DNA of 64,000 nucleotides from assembly GCA_900555045.1 (NCBI GenBank), contig USJW01000007.1, positions 5,889-69,888 of the forward strand, in the 5' to 3' direction. The first letter of the stretch is position 1; each line of letters starts with the position of its first letter. The notes below the pieces were generated by a model. The model had not been told where the DNA came from and searched no databases. It was given only the letters and a program-made list of their open reading frames with translations. This document shows positions 52,799 through 61,873 of this stretch, piece by piece. The position numbers and the translations under genes were made by a program. This stretch comes from an uncultured Clostridium sp. (GTDB lineage Bacteria; Bacillota; Clostridia; Lachnospirales; Lachnospiraceae).

Positions 52799-52886
52799 GT
52801 CTGCGGAAAGGGGAGGCGGGGTGCAGGGCTTGTATTGTTTCTCATCCAACACAACCCCTGCAGCCTCAAGTCTCCCCTCCGCAGAC
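52799..52886. repeat. Long imperfect inverted repeat between rpsU and rqcH
   Basis: Two arms of about 35 bases (52799-52833 and 52851-52886) start and end with the exact complement GTCTGCGG / CCGCAGAC and share AGGGGAG and TGCAGGG cores; the loop is 17 bases. It lies between convergent genes just after the rpsU terminator and has no U-tract. It may be a small dispersed palindromic element or a relic; copies elsewhere in the genome would decide. Confidence 0.6.
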
Positions 52887-52922
52887 ATACCGTACTCTCA
52901 TCCACCACACTATAAATCCAAA

Positions 52923-54668
52923 TCACTCCACTTCATTCAACCCGCACTCCGGCGATGCCACTAAAGAGTAATTGGTATGGTAAATTACGAATCCGGGTGC
53001 GGCTCCGGCTACCTTTTTAATGTTCTTTTTCTGGATGTAGTCGATTTCCACCTTGTCATTGTCACGGCCTTTGGAATAGTAGGCGGCCAGGGAACCGGCT
53101 TCTTCAAAGAGGCGGTCGGGAAGGTCGGCGCGGCCCTCAGTCTTTACGATGACATGGGAGCCGGGAATGCCTTTGGCGTGGAACCACCAGTCGTTTCCTG
53201 TGGCCAGCTTGAAGGTGAGTTCCTCATTCTGGTAGTTGTTCTTTCCCACGTAAATGTGGAAGCCGTCAGAAGAAATGTAGTGGAAGGGCTTGCTGGTGAT
53301 TTTCGGCTTTTTGTCGCTGGAACGGCGCTTTTTGATATACCCGTATTCCATCAGCTCTTCCTTAATCTGCACCAGGTCGTTTTCGGCCAGGGCTATGTCC
53401 AGGGCGGAGCTGATGGATTCCAGATGGTCGATTTCAGCCTTGGTCTCCTTTGTCAGGTCTGTCAGGGCTTCATAGGTGCGCTTTAATTTGTTGTATTTGT
53501 CAAAGTGCTTTTTGGCATTGTCCTTTGCCGACAGCTGCGTGTCCAGGGGAATGGTGATTTCCTCATTGGTGTAGTAGTTAAGGCAGGTAAAGGATTTCTC
53601 GCCGCCGGTGAGCTCATAGCCGTAGGTGTTCAGGAGTTCGCCGTATATGCGGTATTTCTCGCGTTTTTCAGTGTCTTTCAGCTGTTTTAGCTGTAAATCG
53701 TATTTTTTGTTGTTGCGCTCCAGGGCTGTCTGGACGATCCGGCGAAGGTCCGAAGACTTTTGACGGATTCTGGTGAGGGTGTCCCGGGAAGCATAGTACT
53801 CCTCCAGCAGATGGCTCATGGACCGGAAGGACTGGCTGCGGTAAACACCGCCTTCGTAACAGGTCAGGGGCAGGGCAGCGTATTCTGCCGGGCCTTCTTC
53901 ATCAAAGACAATGGCAGGAGCAAAGCGCCCTTCCTTTACATCCTCCATCACCAGGGAAAAAGTGTGGTAAAGGTGCAGAAGTTCTGTTTCAGACAATTCT
54001 GAGGCGCCGTAATCCGAATCAATGCTTGCCAGGTGGCATATTTCCTCAGCCATAATGGGGCTGATGCCTGTGAGATGGTTGTACAGGGCTTTCTGGATGG
54101 ACATGGAGGAGGCACCCACTGTCTGGCGGAAGGTTTCCTGGGTGACCGTAAGAGGATTTTCCTTGGCAACGGTCTGGGGGATGAAATAGGTTCGCCCCGG
54201 CAGCACCTCGCGGACAGAGCTGACCTGAGCGGACACATGCTTGATGCTGTCAATGATGGTGCCGTCCTCCTTGCAGAAAATGATGTTGCTGTGCTTTCCC
54301 ATGATTTCCACAATCAGTTTTTTGCGGCACAGGTCCCCCATCTCGTCTAAGTGCTCCAGCTCGAACTGGATGATGCGCTCTAAGCCGGGCTGGCTGATGT
54401 CCACGATTCTGGCGCTGCCGATGTGCTTGCGCAGCAGCATGCAGAAATTAGGCGCTGTCATGGGACTGGGTTTGTTTTTGTCCGTCAGGTAGATAAGGGG
54501 GAGGCTTGCGCTGGCCGATATCTGGAGGCGGTAATTTTCCCTGTTATTTTTAATGGCTATGAGAAGTTCGTCCTTTTCGGGCTGGGCGATTTTAGATATG
54601 CGTCCGCCCCCAAGGGCTTCCTTGAACTCATGAACCAGGTTTGCTATGGTAATGCCGTCAAATGCCAT
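52923..54668 (-). CDS. rqcH: NFACT-family ribosome quality control protein RqcH (Rqc2 homologue, FbpA-like)
   Basis: A 581-residue protein. N-terminal NFACT-N domain (MAFDGITIANLVHEFKEALG, GGRISKIAQP), HhH region, central coiled coil (about 300-430) and C-terminal NFACT-R domain (DGFHIYVGKNNYQNEELT, DWWFHAKGIPGSHVIV). RqcH binds stalled 50S subunits and adds alanine tails marking peptides for degradation; older names link it to fibronectin binding. ATG at 54668 follows AGGAG; upstream in-frame codons lie in the intergenic region. It is the first gene after the drop in GC. Confidence 0.93.
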   Translation of the reverse strand: MAFDGITIANLVHEFKEALGGGRISKIAQPEKDELLIAIKNNRENYRLQISASASLPLIYLTDKNKPSPMTAPNFCMLLRKHIGSARIVDISQPGLERIIQFELEHLDEMGDLCRKKLIVEIMGKHSNIIFCKEDGTIIDSIKHVSAQVSSVREVLPGRTYFIPQTVAKENPLTVTQETFRQTVGASSMSIQKALYNHLTGISPIMAEEICHLASIDSDYGASELSETELLHLYHTFSLVMEDVKEGRFAPAIVFDEEGPAEYAALPLTCYEGGVYRSQSFRSMSHLLEEYYASRDTLTRIRQKSSDLRRIVQTALERNNKKYDLQLKQLKDTEKREKYRIYGELLNTYGYELTGGEKSFTCLNYYTNEEITIPLDTQLSAKDNAKKHFDKYNKLKRTYEALTDLTKETKAEIDHLESISSALDIALAENDLVQIKEELMEYGYIKKRRSSDKKPKITSKPFHYISSDGFHIYVGKNNYQNEELTFKLATGNDWWFHAKGIPGSHVIVKTEGRADLPDRLFEEAGSLAAYYSKGRDNDKVEIDYIQKKNIKKVAGAAPGFVIYHTNYSLVASPECGLNEVE

Positions 54669-54994
54669 ATGATATATACACTCCTGTCGGGCCTGTATTA
54701 ACGCGGGAAATGCTGTTTGGACAGGGAAAGGGGATGAACCGGAAGGTTCCCTGCTTTGGGGCATGACCGGGCGCCGTGGCCGCTGAATATAAGAATACCA
54801 TAATTTGACGGAATAGAAAAGGCCCTGCATTTGAACCGCCCTGTTAATTGCTTCACTGGAAATTGGGGTGGACGGCGGAAATTGTTTTGCTGAACATGCG
54901 GAAATTGCTTTGTTGAACAATTTGTTGACTTGATTCCCCAGATGAATTATAATACTAACTAACTATGGATAAAAGCGAAAGAGAGGCATTCGTT
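54669..54994. other. 326-base divergent intergenic region between rqcH and yicC
   Basis: It holds the leader of rqcH, the yicC promoter, and three direct copies of GGAAATTG (54858-54865, 54877-54884, 54900-54907); the last two are part of 22-base near-identical repeats (54875-54896, 54898-54919). No RNA gene or coding frame with a ribosome site was seen. Confidence 0.55.
54925..54953 (+). promoter_or_regulatory. Promoter of yicC-gmk-rpoZ
   Basis: TTGACT (54925-54930), 17 bases, TATAAT (54948-54953), immediately after the GGAAATTG direct repeats. Confidence 0.75.
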
Positions 54995-55873
54995 ATGTTA
55001 AAAAGCATGACTGGTTTCGGCAGATGCGAGAATGTGACGGACGAGTACAAGATTTCTGTCGAGATGAAGGCCGTTAATCACAGATATCTGGATTTAAGTA
55101 TTAAGATGCCCAAGAAGTTCAATTATTTTGAAGCTTCCATCCGGACACTCCTTAAGAAATATATCCAGAGGGGAAAAGTGGATTTGTTCATCAACTACGA
55201 GGATTACACAGAAGGCAATATGTGCCTTAAGTATAACCGGGCGCTGGCTGCTGAATATATGGAGTACTTTAACAGGATGTCGGATGAGTTTGGCATCCAG
55301 AATGATGTGAAGGTGTCGGCCCTGGCCAAGTTTCCTGAGGTGCTTACCATGGAGCAGGTGCCTGACGACGAGGAGCATCTGTGGGAACTTCTTTCAGAAG
55401 CCCTTAAGGAGGCCGCCGTCAAGTTTGTGGAGTCAAGGGAGATGGAGGGAGAACACCTTAAGAAGGACCTTTTAGGCAAACTGGATTATATGGAAACGCT
55501 GGTGGATTTTATCGAAGAGCGCTCCCCTCAGATTTTAACAGAGTACAGAAACCGGCTGGAGGACAAGGTAAAGGAGCTTTTAAGCAACACAGCCATGGAG
55601 GAGAGCCGTATCGCGGCAGAAGTTACCATCTATGCGGATAAGATATGTGTGGATGAGGAGACGGTGCGTCTCAGAAGCCATATACACAACACCAGAAATG
55701 AGCTTTTAAGCGGAGAGAGCGTTGGCCGCAAGCTGGATTTCATTGCCCAGGAGATGAACCGGGAGGCAAATACCATTCTGTCCAAGTCCACGGACCTGTC
55801 CATCTCGGACAAGGCCATTGCCCTTAAGACCGAGATCGAAAAGGTCAGGGAGCAGATACAGAATATTGAATAG
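54995..55873 (+). CDS. YicC/YloC family endoribonuclease
   Basis: A 292-residue protein: MLKSMTGFGRCE at the start, VEMKAVNHRYLDLSIKMP, RGKVDLFINYED, and the C-terminal DUF1732 part SHIHNTRNELLSGESVGRKLDFIAQEMNRE with NTILSKS. YicC proteins have been characterised as endoribonucleases acting on small RNAs or structured RNAs. GAGAGG precedes the ATG at 54995. In Firmicutes it stands before gmk and rpoZ, as here; the small remA (DUF370) gene often between is not present. Confidence 0.94.
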   Translation: MLKSMTGFGRCENVTDEYKISVEMKAVNHRYLDLSIKMPKKFNYFEASIRTLLKKYIQRGKVDLFINYEDYTEGNMCLKYNRALAAEYMEYFNRMSDEFGIQNDVKVSALAKFPEVLTMEQVPDDEEHLWELLSEALKEAAVKFVESREMEGEHLKKDLLGKLDYMETLVDFIEERSPQILTEYRNRLEDKVKELLSNTAMEESRIAAEVTIYADKICVDEETVRLRSHIHNTRNELLSGESVGRKLDFIAQEMNREANTILSKSTDLSISDKAIALKTEIEKVREQIQNIE

Positions 55874-55916
55874 GAACATCCAAATAAGTACATTGAAAAG
55901 TCAGGGAGAGCATACC

Positions 55917-56549
55917 ATGAACCAGCAGGGAATTTTAGTGGTAGTATCCGGATTCTCCGGAGCAGGAAAGGGAACACTCATGAAAGAGCTGCTAAAGCGG
56001 TATGACAATTATGCATTGTCCGTATCCGCCACCACAAGGCAGCCCAGGGAAGGAGAAAAGGACGGGGAGGATTATTTCTTCGTCAACAGGGAATATTTTC
56101 AGCAGATGATTGAGGAAGGGCGTCTGGTGGAGTACGCTCAGTACGTGAACCATTACTACGGCACGCCCAGGGATTATGTGGAGAAGAAGATGGCAGAGGG
56201 AAAGGACGTAATTCTGGAGATTGAGATTCAGGGCGCTCTTAAGGTGAAGAAGCGTTTTCCCGATGCGCTGCTGATTTTCGTGACGCCGCCCAGTGCCGGG
56301 GAGCTTCGCCGCCGTCTGGTAGGCAGGGGAACAGAGACCATTGAGGTCATCAATGCCAGGCTCCGCCGTGCTGCTGAGGAGGCGTCGGGTATGGAAGCCT
56401 ATGATTACCTGCTGATTAACGACGAGATTGATGCCTGTGTGGAGCAGATGCATCAGCTTATTACTCTGCAGCACAGTAAGACCTGCTATCATTTGGACTT
56501 CCTGAGCAGGATGCGGGAAGAACTTTACCACCTGGATGACAGACAGTAA
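55917..56549 (+). CDS. gmk: Guanylate kinase
   Basis: A 210-residue kinase converting GMP to GDP. P-loop SGFSGAGKGTLMKEL, GMP-binding SVSATTRQPREGE and GEDYFF, then EIEIQGALKVKKRFPDALLIFV. GGGAGAG lies ahead of the ATG at 55917; longer in-frame starts overlap yicC without a ribosome site. A few residues at the C-terminus (SKTCYHLDF) extend beyond the classic 205-residue form. Confidence 0.95.
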   Translation: MNQQGILVVVSGFSGAGKGTLMKELLKRYDNYALSVSATTRQPREGEKDGEDYFFVNREYFQQMIEEGRLVEYAQYVNHYYGTPRDYVEKKMAEGKDVILEIEIQGALKVKKRFPDALLIFVTPPSAGELRRRLVGRGTETIEVINARLRRAAEEASGMEAYDYLLINDEIDACVEQMHQLITLQHSKTCYHLDFLSRMREELYHLDDRQ

Positions 56550-56594
56550 ACCATTTATAAAAATCATATAACAATTTTGAAAGGGGAATGTAAT

Positions 56595-56858
56595 ATGTTA
56601 CATCCATCATACACCGATTTAATCAACGTAGTAAACAGCGATATTGAGCCAGGGGAACAGCCGGTGGTACAGAGCCGTTATTCCATCGTCATTGCGGCTT
56701 CCAGACGCGCCAGACAGCTCATTGCGGGGGAGGACCCCATGGTTGCCGGAGCAGCAGGAAAGAAACCTCTGTCCATTGCCATTGATGAACTGTATCACCA
56801 GAAGGTAAAAATCCTTCCGGAGGAAGAGACAACGGAAGAGGAAGAGCAGAACGCATAA
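56595..56858 (+). CDS. rpoZ: RNA polymerase omega subunit
   Basis: An 87-residue protein: LHPSYTDLINVVNSD, SRYSIVIAASRRARQLIAG, and KPLSIAIDELYHQKVKI identify omega, which stabilises the beta' subunit. The acidic tail EEETTEEEEQNA is usual in this group. ATG at 56595 follows AAAGGGGA. gmk-rpoZ adjacency is widely conserved. A long imperfect hairpin (56864-56928) follows in the gap before rimO. Confidence 0.94.
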   Translation: MLHPSYTDLINVVNSDIEPGEQPVVQSRYSIVIAASRRARQLIAGEDPMVAGAAGKKPLSIAIDELYHQKVKILPEEETTEEEEQNA

Positions 56859-56863
56859 ATCAT

Positions 56864-56928
56864 AAGCCGTCTCCTGTACAGGGAAGCATTCTGGGTCATT
56901 TCCGGTGCTGCCTGGACAGAGATGGCTT
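56864..56928 (+). promoter_or_regulatory. Imperfect hairpin between rpoZ and rimO
   Basis: AAGCCGTCTCCTGTACAGG (56864-56882) pairs with CCTGGACAGAGATGGCTT (56911-56928) with two mismatches and one bulge; no U-tract follows, so it is more likely a processing or stability structure than a terminator. Confidence 0.4.
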
Positions 56929-56954
56929 AAATGTTCATTAGGAGTTATTTTCAT

Positions 56955-58310
56955 ATGGAGAATATAAAGTTATTTTGCGTATCCCTTGGATGCGATAAGA
57001 ATCTGGTGGATACAGAGAAGATGCTGGGACTGTTAAACGGGCGGGGCATCACGTTTACGGACGACGAGACAGAGGCGGATGTGATACTGGTCAATACCTG
57101 CTGCTTTATCGGAGATGCCAAGGAGGAAAGCGTTAACACCATCCTGGACATGGCCCGGTATAAGGAGGAAGGGAACTTAAAGGCCCTTCTGGTGGCGGGA
57201 TGCCTGGCCCAGAGATATAAGCAGGAAATTCTGGATGAGATACCTGAGGTGGACGCTATCCTTGGGACCACTTCCTATGAGGAGGTGGCAAAGGTGCTGG
57301 ACGAGGTGCTGGCAGGAAGATCAGGCACCCATCTTTCCTGTTTTCACGATTTGAGCGAGCTTCCCCAGACGGAAGTCAGACGTGTGGTTACCACCGGCGG
57401 CCATTATGCTTTTCTTAAAATCGCGGAGGGCTGTGACAAGCGCTGCACCTATTGTATCATCCCTTATTTAAGGGGCCCCTACCGCAGCGTTCCCATTGAG
57501 CAGCTGGTGAAGGAAGCCAGGCAGCTGGCGGAAGCAGGCGTAAAAGAGCTGATTCTGGTGGCGCAGGAAACCACCCTCTACGGCAGGGACCTTTACGGGG
57601 AGAAATGTCTTCCGAGACTTCTTAAGGAGCTGGCAAAGATTCCGGGTATCTGGTGGATTCGCATTCAGTACTGCTATCCGGAGGAAATCACGGATGAGCT
57701 TATAGAGACCATCCGGACAGAGGAAAAGGTGTGCAACTACCTGGATATACCCATACAGCATGCCAGCGACCGGATTCTTAAGCGCATGGGACGCAGGACC
57801 AACAAGGAAGAACTGATGGAGCGCATCGGAAAACTGAGGCAGGAGATTCCGGATATTGCCATCCGGACTACCCTGATTTCGGGCTTTCCGGGAGAGACCG
57901 AGAGCGACCATGAGGAGCTGATGGACTTTGTCAATGAGATGGAGTTTGAGCGTCTGGGTGTATTTGCTTATTCCGCTGAGGAGGATACACCGGCCTTTTC
58001 CTATCCCGACCAGGTGCCGGAGGAGGTGAAGGAGGAGCGCAGGGACGAAATCATGGAGCTGCAGCAGGACATTGCATTTGAACACTGTGAGAACATGGTA
58101 GGCAGGGTGCTTACGGTCCTCATAGAAGGAAAGGTGGTGGATGAGCCCGCCTATGTGGGACGGACTTACATGGACGCGCCGAATGTGGACGGTCTGATAT
58201 TTGTGAACGGGGATGTGGAACTGATGTCAGGCGACTTTGTGAGGGTTAAGGTAACAGGAGCCGCTGAATATGATTTGATAGGAGAGGTGTATGATGAATC
58301 TGCCCAATAA
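56955..58310 (+). CDS. rimO: Ribosomal protein S12 methylthiotransferase
   Basis: A 451-residue radical SAM enzyme that methylthiolates Asp88 of ribosomal protein S12. N-terminal MTTase cysteines in VSLGCDKNLVDTE, VNTCCFIGDAKEE and LLVAGCLAQRY; radical SAM CDKRCTYCIIPYLRGPYRS; C-terminal TRAM domain. SLGCDKNLVDTE with SVPIEQL distinguishes RimO from MiaB (at 12587). AGGAG lies 10 bases before the ATG at 56955. The 3' end overlaps pgsA by 20 bases. Confidence 0.95.
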   Translation: MENIKLFCVSLGCDKNLVDTEKMLGLLNGRGITFTDDETEADVILVNTCCFIGDAKEESVNTILDMARYKEEGNLKALLVAGCLAQRYKQEILDEIPEVDAILGTTSYEEVAKVLDEVLAGRSGTHLSCFHDLSELPQTEVRRVVTTGGHYAFLKIAEGCDKRCTYCIIPYLRGPYRSVPIEQLVKEARQLAEAGVKELILVAQETTLYGRDLYGEKCLPRLLKELAKIPGIWWIRIQYCYPEEITDELIETIRTEEKVCNYLDIPIQHASDRILKRMGRRTNKEELMERIGKLRQEIPDIAIRTTLISGFPGETESDHEELMDFVNEMEFERLGVFAYSAEEDTPAFSYPDQVPEEVKEERRDEIMELQQDIAFEHCENMVGRVLTVLIEGKVVDEPAYVGRTYMDAPNVDGLIFVNGDVELMSGDFVRVKVTGAAEYDLIGEVYDESAQ

Positions 58311-58836
58311 ACTGACGATTATAAGAGTGTGTTTGATCCCATTTTTTGTTGCGGCCCTGCTGTTTGACCACGGCAATAATTATACTATGCGTATTGTGGC
58401 GAATGTTCTGTTCATTGTGGCAAGTCTCACGGATCTGTTTGACGGCAAGATTGCCAGGAAGTATAATCTGGTGACCAATTTTGGTAAATTTATGGATCCG
58501 CTGGCAGACAAGCTGCTGGTTTGTTCTGCGTTGATTTGCCTGATTGAGCTGGGACAGCTTCCGGCCTGGGTTGTCATCATCATCATCAGCCGTGAATTCA
58601 TCATCAGCGGATTCCGTCTGGTGGCAGCGGATAACGGTGTGGTCATTGCAGCCAGCTACTGGGGCAAATTCAAGACCACCTTTCAGATGGCGGCTGTCAT
58701 TCTGATGATTTTTAATATTCCGGCCCTGACGCTGGTGACCAACATTGTGGTTGTCATTGCGGTTGCCCTGACCATCATATCCCTGGTGGACTATGTGGCA
58801 AAGAATATCAAAATTCTGACAGAGGGAGGCATGTAG
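58291..58836 (+). CDS. pgsA: CDP-diacylglycerol-glycerol-3-phosphate 3-phosphatidyltransferase
   Basis: A 181-residue membrane enzyme that makes phosphatidylglycerol phosphate. The CDP-alcohol phosphotransferase motif DGKIARKYNLVTNFGKFMDP with LADK (pattern DGxxAR-x8-GxxxDxxxD) is complete. Start at one of two tandem ATGs (58291 or 58294) after AGGAGAGGTG, inside the end of rimO. Five or six helices are evident. The cinA gene starts 1 base after its stop. Confidence 0.95.
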   Translation: MMNLPNKLTIIRVCLIPFFVAALLFDHGNNYTMRIVANVLFIVASLTDLFDGKIARKYNLVTNFGKFMDPLADKLLVCSALICLIELGQLPAWVVIIIISREFIISGFRLVAADNGVVIAASYWGKFKTTFQMAAVILMIFNIPALTLVTNIVVVIAVALTIISLVDYVAKNIKILTEGGM

Positions 58837-58837
58837 C

Positions 58838-60082
58838 ATGACTGTGGAACTCATATCCGTGGGGACTGAGATACTTATGGGAAATATTGTAAACAGCAAC
58901 ACCCAGTTCCTGGCGGAGAAATGCGCCATGCTTGGTTTCGATCTGTTTTTCCAGGTCACGGTGGGGGATAATTATGACAGGATGATGTCCGTGGTGCGCC
59001 AGGGGCTTTCACGCTCTGACATTCTCATACTGACAGGAGGCCTGGGCCCCACAGAGGATGATTTGACAAAAGAGGTATGTGCCGACGCATTCGGCATTCC
59101 TCTGGTGGAGGATGCCCATACCAGGGAGCATCTGAAAGAATTCTTCAGGAATAACATTTACAGCCACATACCGGACAACAACTGGAAGATGGCCACAGTC
59201 CCCCAGGGGGCGCTGGTGCTGGACAATGCCAACGGCATGGCTCCGGGCCTGATACTGGAAAAGGAGGGCAAGACCGCTATCCTGCTTCCGGGACCTCCCA
59301 ATGAACTGTATCCCATGTTCAGCGGGCAGGTGTTTCCTTATCTTCAGCAAAAGCAGAACGCGGTGCTGGTATCCAGTATGGTTAAAATCTGCGGATACGG
59401 AGAAAGCCAGGTGGAGGATATGATCCTGGACCTGATTGACGCCCAGACCAATCCCACCATTGCCACCTACGCCAAGACGGCAGAGGTGCATTTAAGGATT
59501 ACGGCCAGGGCGGGAAGCCGGGAGGAGGGTATGGCCCTCATTGCGCCTGTGGAAAATGAAATAAAGAACCACTTTAAGGACGCTGTCTATACCACCGAGG
59601 AACAGGTGAGTCTGGAGATGGCGGTGGCGGATTTGCTAAAACAGAATCATCTGACCATGTGCACGGCCGAGTCCTGTACCGGAGGCATGATAGCGGCCAG
59701 AATGGTCAATGTGCCCGGTGTATCCGGCGTGTTTATGGAAGGTATGGTGACATATTCAAATGAAGCCAAAATGCGCCTTCTGGGAGTGCGTGAGGACACG
59801 CTGAAAGCTTACGGCGCTGTCAGTGAAGAAACGGCCAGGGAAATGGCGGAGGGCGGAGTGAATACCAGCGGTACCGACCTCTGTGTGGCCACTACGGGTA
59901 TAGCAGGACCTGACGGCGGTACGGATGAAAAACCTGTGGGGCTGGTGTACATGGCCTGCTGCCTGAGGGGAAAAACCTGCGTCAGGAGATACCAGTTTAA
60001 GGGCAACCGGGAAAAGGTGCGGGAACAGGCTATGATGAAGGCACTGGATCTGGCGCGTCTTTGCATACTGGCTAATAATTAA
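58838..60082 (+). CDS. cinA: CinA: nicotinamide-nucleotide amidase / competence-damage protein
   Basis: A 414-residue protein. N-terminal MoaB/MogA-like domain (ELISVGTEILMGNIVNSNTQ, LTGGLGPTEDDLT) and C-terminal PncC amidase domain (TMCTAESCTGGMIAARMVN, SEETAREMAEG, TGIAGPDGGTDEKPVG). The C-terminal domain deamidates NMN, recycling pyridine nucleotides; the N-terminal domain acts on ADP-ribose or related compounds. It lies 1 base after pgsA. In many Firmicutes recA follows; here an unrecognised gene follows instead. Confidence 0.94.
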   Translation: MTVELISVGTEILMGNIVNSNTQFLAEKCAMLGFDLFFQVTVGDNYDRMMSVVRQGLSRSDILILTGGLGPTEDDLTKEVCADAFGIPLVEDAHTREHLKEFFRNNIYSHIPDNNWKMATVPQGALVLDNANGMAPGLILEKEGKTAILLPGPPNELYPMFSGQVFPYLQQKQNAVLVSSMVKICGYGESQVEDMILDLIDAQTNPTIATYAKTAEVHLRITARAGSREEGMALIAPVENEIKNHFKDAVYTTEEQVSLEMAVADLLKQNHLTMCTAESCTGGMIAARMVNVPGVSGVFMEGMVTYSNEAKMRLLGVREDTLKAYGAVSEETAREMAEGGVNTSGTDLCVATTGIAGPDGGTDEKPVGLVYMACCLRGKTCVRRYQFKGNREKVREQAMMKALDLARLCILANN

Positions 60083-60144
60083 ATACCAGGCGGATACAGC
60101 ATCCTTGCCTATTGCGCGAAAATAAGTTCCGGGAGGAATTGGGT

Positions 60145-61485
60145 TTGGAATCAAGACGAAGGAAGAAACAGATTTCAGCGGCCTGCCACTATGCATATAC
60201 GCGGCTGGCCCTGAATTACTATATGTACTACGAGGTAATCCTGGAAGGAGACCTTTTAAGCAGCAGGCTGGAGAGGCTGAGCAAACGATACCACGGTCTG
60301 CTGAAGGATTTCCTGGAGGGAAGCCTGAAGCCGGAGGAGCTGAATGGCTTAAGGGATGAGACTGCCTCGGCCATGGAGGCCAATACCGCTTATACGGACG
60401 CTTTTCAGGCGTATGAGTATGTTCTGAACCGTCTGGAAGGACGTTTTGAGCCCCAGCTCATGGGAAACAGAAGTGTCCAGCCGGATGAGGAAGAATGGAC
60501 AGCGGAAATTATGGCCTACATCACGGACACAGATGAGGCGATGGTTGTCAATGAACGGATACAGTCCGTGGTGGGCCAGCTTCCCATACGGCTTACCAGG
60601 AATAAATTCTTTGCCATGGTGGAGGAGGGGCTGTCTGTCTATAAGGGCGGTCCGGTCTCCGGCCTGGATGATATGCTGTATATCCTGAGGTCCGAGGCCA
60701 TGCTGGCGCGGCCGGAGGACATGGAGACAGGATACGAGGATCTTCACTCCATTCTCAGGGAATTTGAAAGGGCGGATTTTAAGGCCGTCACAGCAGAGGA
60801 ATACCGGCATCTGACAGCCGAGATGGAGCGGGCAGGACAGATTCTCCTGGATACCACGGGGGAACTGATGCTGTTTATGGATTTGATCAATGACCTTTAT
60901 GTGCTTATGCTTTCCAGAAGATGGGCGATGATGGAGGTATCGGAGGAAAGCCTGTTACAAGAGCTCTTGTCAAAGGTCCGGTCTCTTTTTGAGGAAGGGG
61001 CCGTAACGGCCATTCCGCAGGAGCTGACAGATAAGCTGTCCATGCTGGAGGGAAAGCAGGAGACATACTTTGAGCAGTGGATGCGTCTGGCGGCAGAGGT
61101 TAAGAGCGCGTCAGACAGCGCGGATGAGGACGGGGAGATTCTCAGGAAGATAGAGCTGCTCATGTCGGACAGCTCCTTCATGTCCCTGGAACGTCCGGAA
61201 GCCAAGGCGGATCAGAAGGTGGATGAAGAACTGATGGCCGGAAAGCTGGAGCGCTTCTTTGGGGAGCTGTCAGCTGCCTGGGAAGGAAAACCAAAGGTCC
61301 TTGTCAGGGCTGTGATGTCTAAGATTCTGTCCAGATTGCCGGTGTTTTTTGATTCCCTGGAGGAAGTGCGTTTGTATGTGGAAGGGAGCCTCAGAAGCTG
61401 CTCTGATGTGAAGGAAAAAGAGATTTCCATGGGTCTTATACGCATGTTGATGGAGCAGGATAAATTTGACCAGGAAGATTATTAG
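60145..61485 (+). CDS. Unrecognised helical protein (446 aa)
   Basis: I do not recognise the family. It is soluble, acidic, and appears almost entirely alpha-helical with a basic start (LESRRRKKQISAACHYAY) and many Leu/Glu heptad-like runs; no membrane segment, cofactor motif or cysteine cluster is visible. TTG at 60145 is taken as the start because GGGAGG lies 8 bases upstream; TTG 60112 is the other option and lacks one. It is 62 bases after cinA and followed by another unrecognised gene, then DUF2953 and gerW, so a link to sporulation is conceivable but not shown. Confidence 0.7.
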   Translation: MESRRRKKQISAACHYAYTRLALNYYMYYEVILEGDLLSSRLERLSKRYHGLLKDFLEGSLKPEELNGLRDETASAMEANTAYTDAFQAYEYVLNRLEGRFEPQLMGNRSVQPDEEEWTAEIMAYITDTDEAMVVNERIQSVVGQLPIRLTRNKFFAMVEEGLSVYKGGPVSGLDDMLYILRSEAMLARPEDMETGYEDLHSILREFERADFKAVTAEEYRHLTAEMERAGQILLDTTGELMLFMDLINDLYVLMLSRRWAMMEVSEESLLQELLSKVRSLFEEGAVTAIPQELTDKLSMLEGKQETYFEQWMRLAAEVKSASDSADEDGEILRKIELLMSDSSFMSLERPEAKADQKVDEELMAGKLERFFGELSAAWEGKPKVLVRAVMSKILSRLPVFFDSLEEVRLYVEGSLRSCSDVKEKEISMGLIRMLMEQDKFDQEDY

Positions 61486-61549
61486 GACGTGCCTTGGCGG
61501 AAATGGGTTTCAGACATGGCCTGGCGCGCAGACAGAGGGAGATGAATGA

Positions 61550-61873
61550 ATGCGCTGGTGGGAGCATCTATATATGGGAGACCGGGCCGGAAGGCACCGG
61601 GCCAGGGTCCTCATGGGAATCCGCGAAAGGAAGCTCATGCCGGACACCTATGTGATTACTCTTCCTCAGAGTGGGAATCATATACTTGACATACGGCCTG
61701 TGATGCTGCTGACAGAGGAAGAACGCAAAGCAGAGGATTTCCTGATTTTAGGAGTGGCCGAGGGATATGGGGAAGCATGTGAGGTAGTCCGCACCATGGT
61801 GGATGATATGTACCGGCATACGGACGGTTTTAACTGGAAATCATATATGGCGTACCTGGGGGAGGCAAAATGA
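61550..61873 (+). CDS. Unrecognised small protein (107 aa)
   Basis: No family recognised. The sequence is WWEHLYMGDRAGRHRARVLM at the start, a middle with ILDIRPVMLLTEEERK, and a C-terminal helix with VRTMVDDMYRHTDGFNWKS. It is soluble. GAGGGAGA precedes the ATG by nine bases, and its stop overlaps the DUF2953 start with ATGA (61870-61873), so translation is coupled with that sporulation-linked gene. Confidence 0.7.
   Translation: MRWWEHLYMGDRAGRHRARVLMGIRERKLMPDTYVITLPQSGNHILDIRPVMLLTEEERKAEDFLILGVAEGYGEACEVVRTMVDDMYRHTDGFNWKSYMAYLGEAK

Noticed and set aside
52707..52964. 85-residue frame between rpsU and rqcH on the + strand
   Set aside because: It runs through the rpsU terminator, the inverted repeat and the end of rqcH, with no homology.
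54820..54840. tRNA T-loop-like GGTTCAAAT on the minus strand
   Set aside because: No acceptor, D or anticodon arms can be drawn around it.
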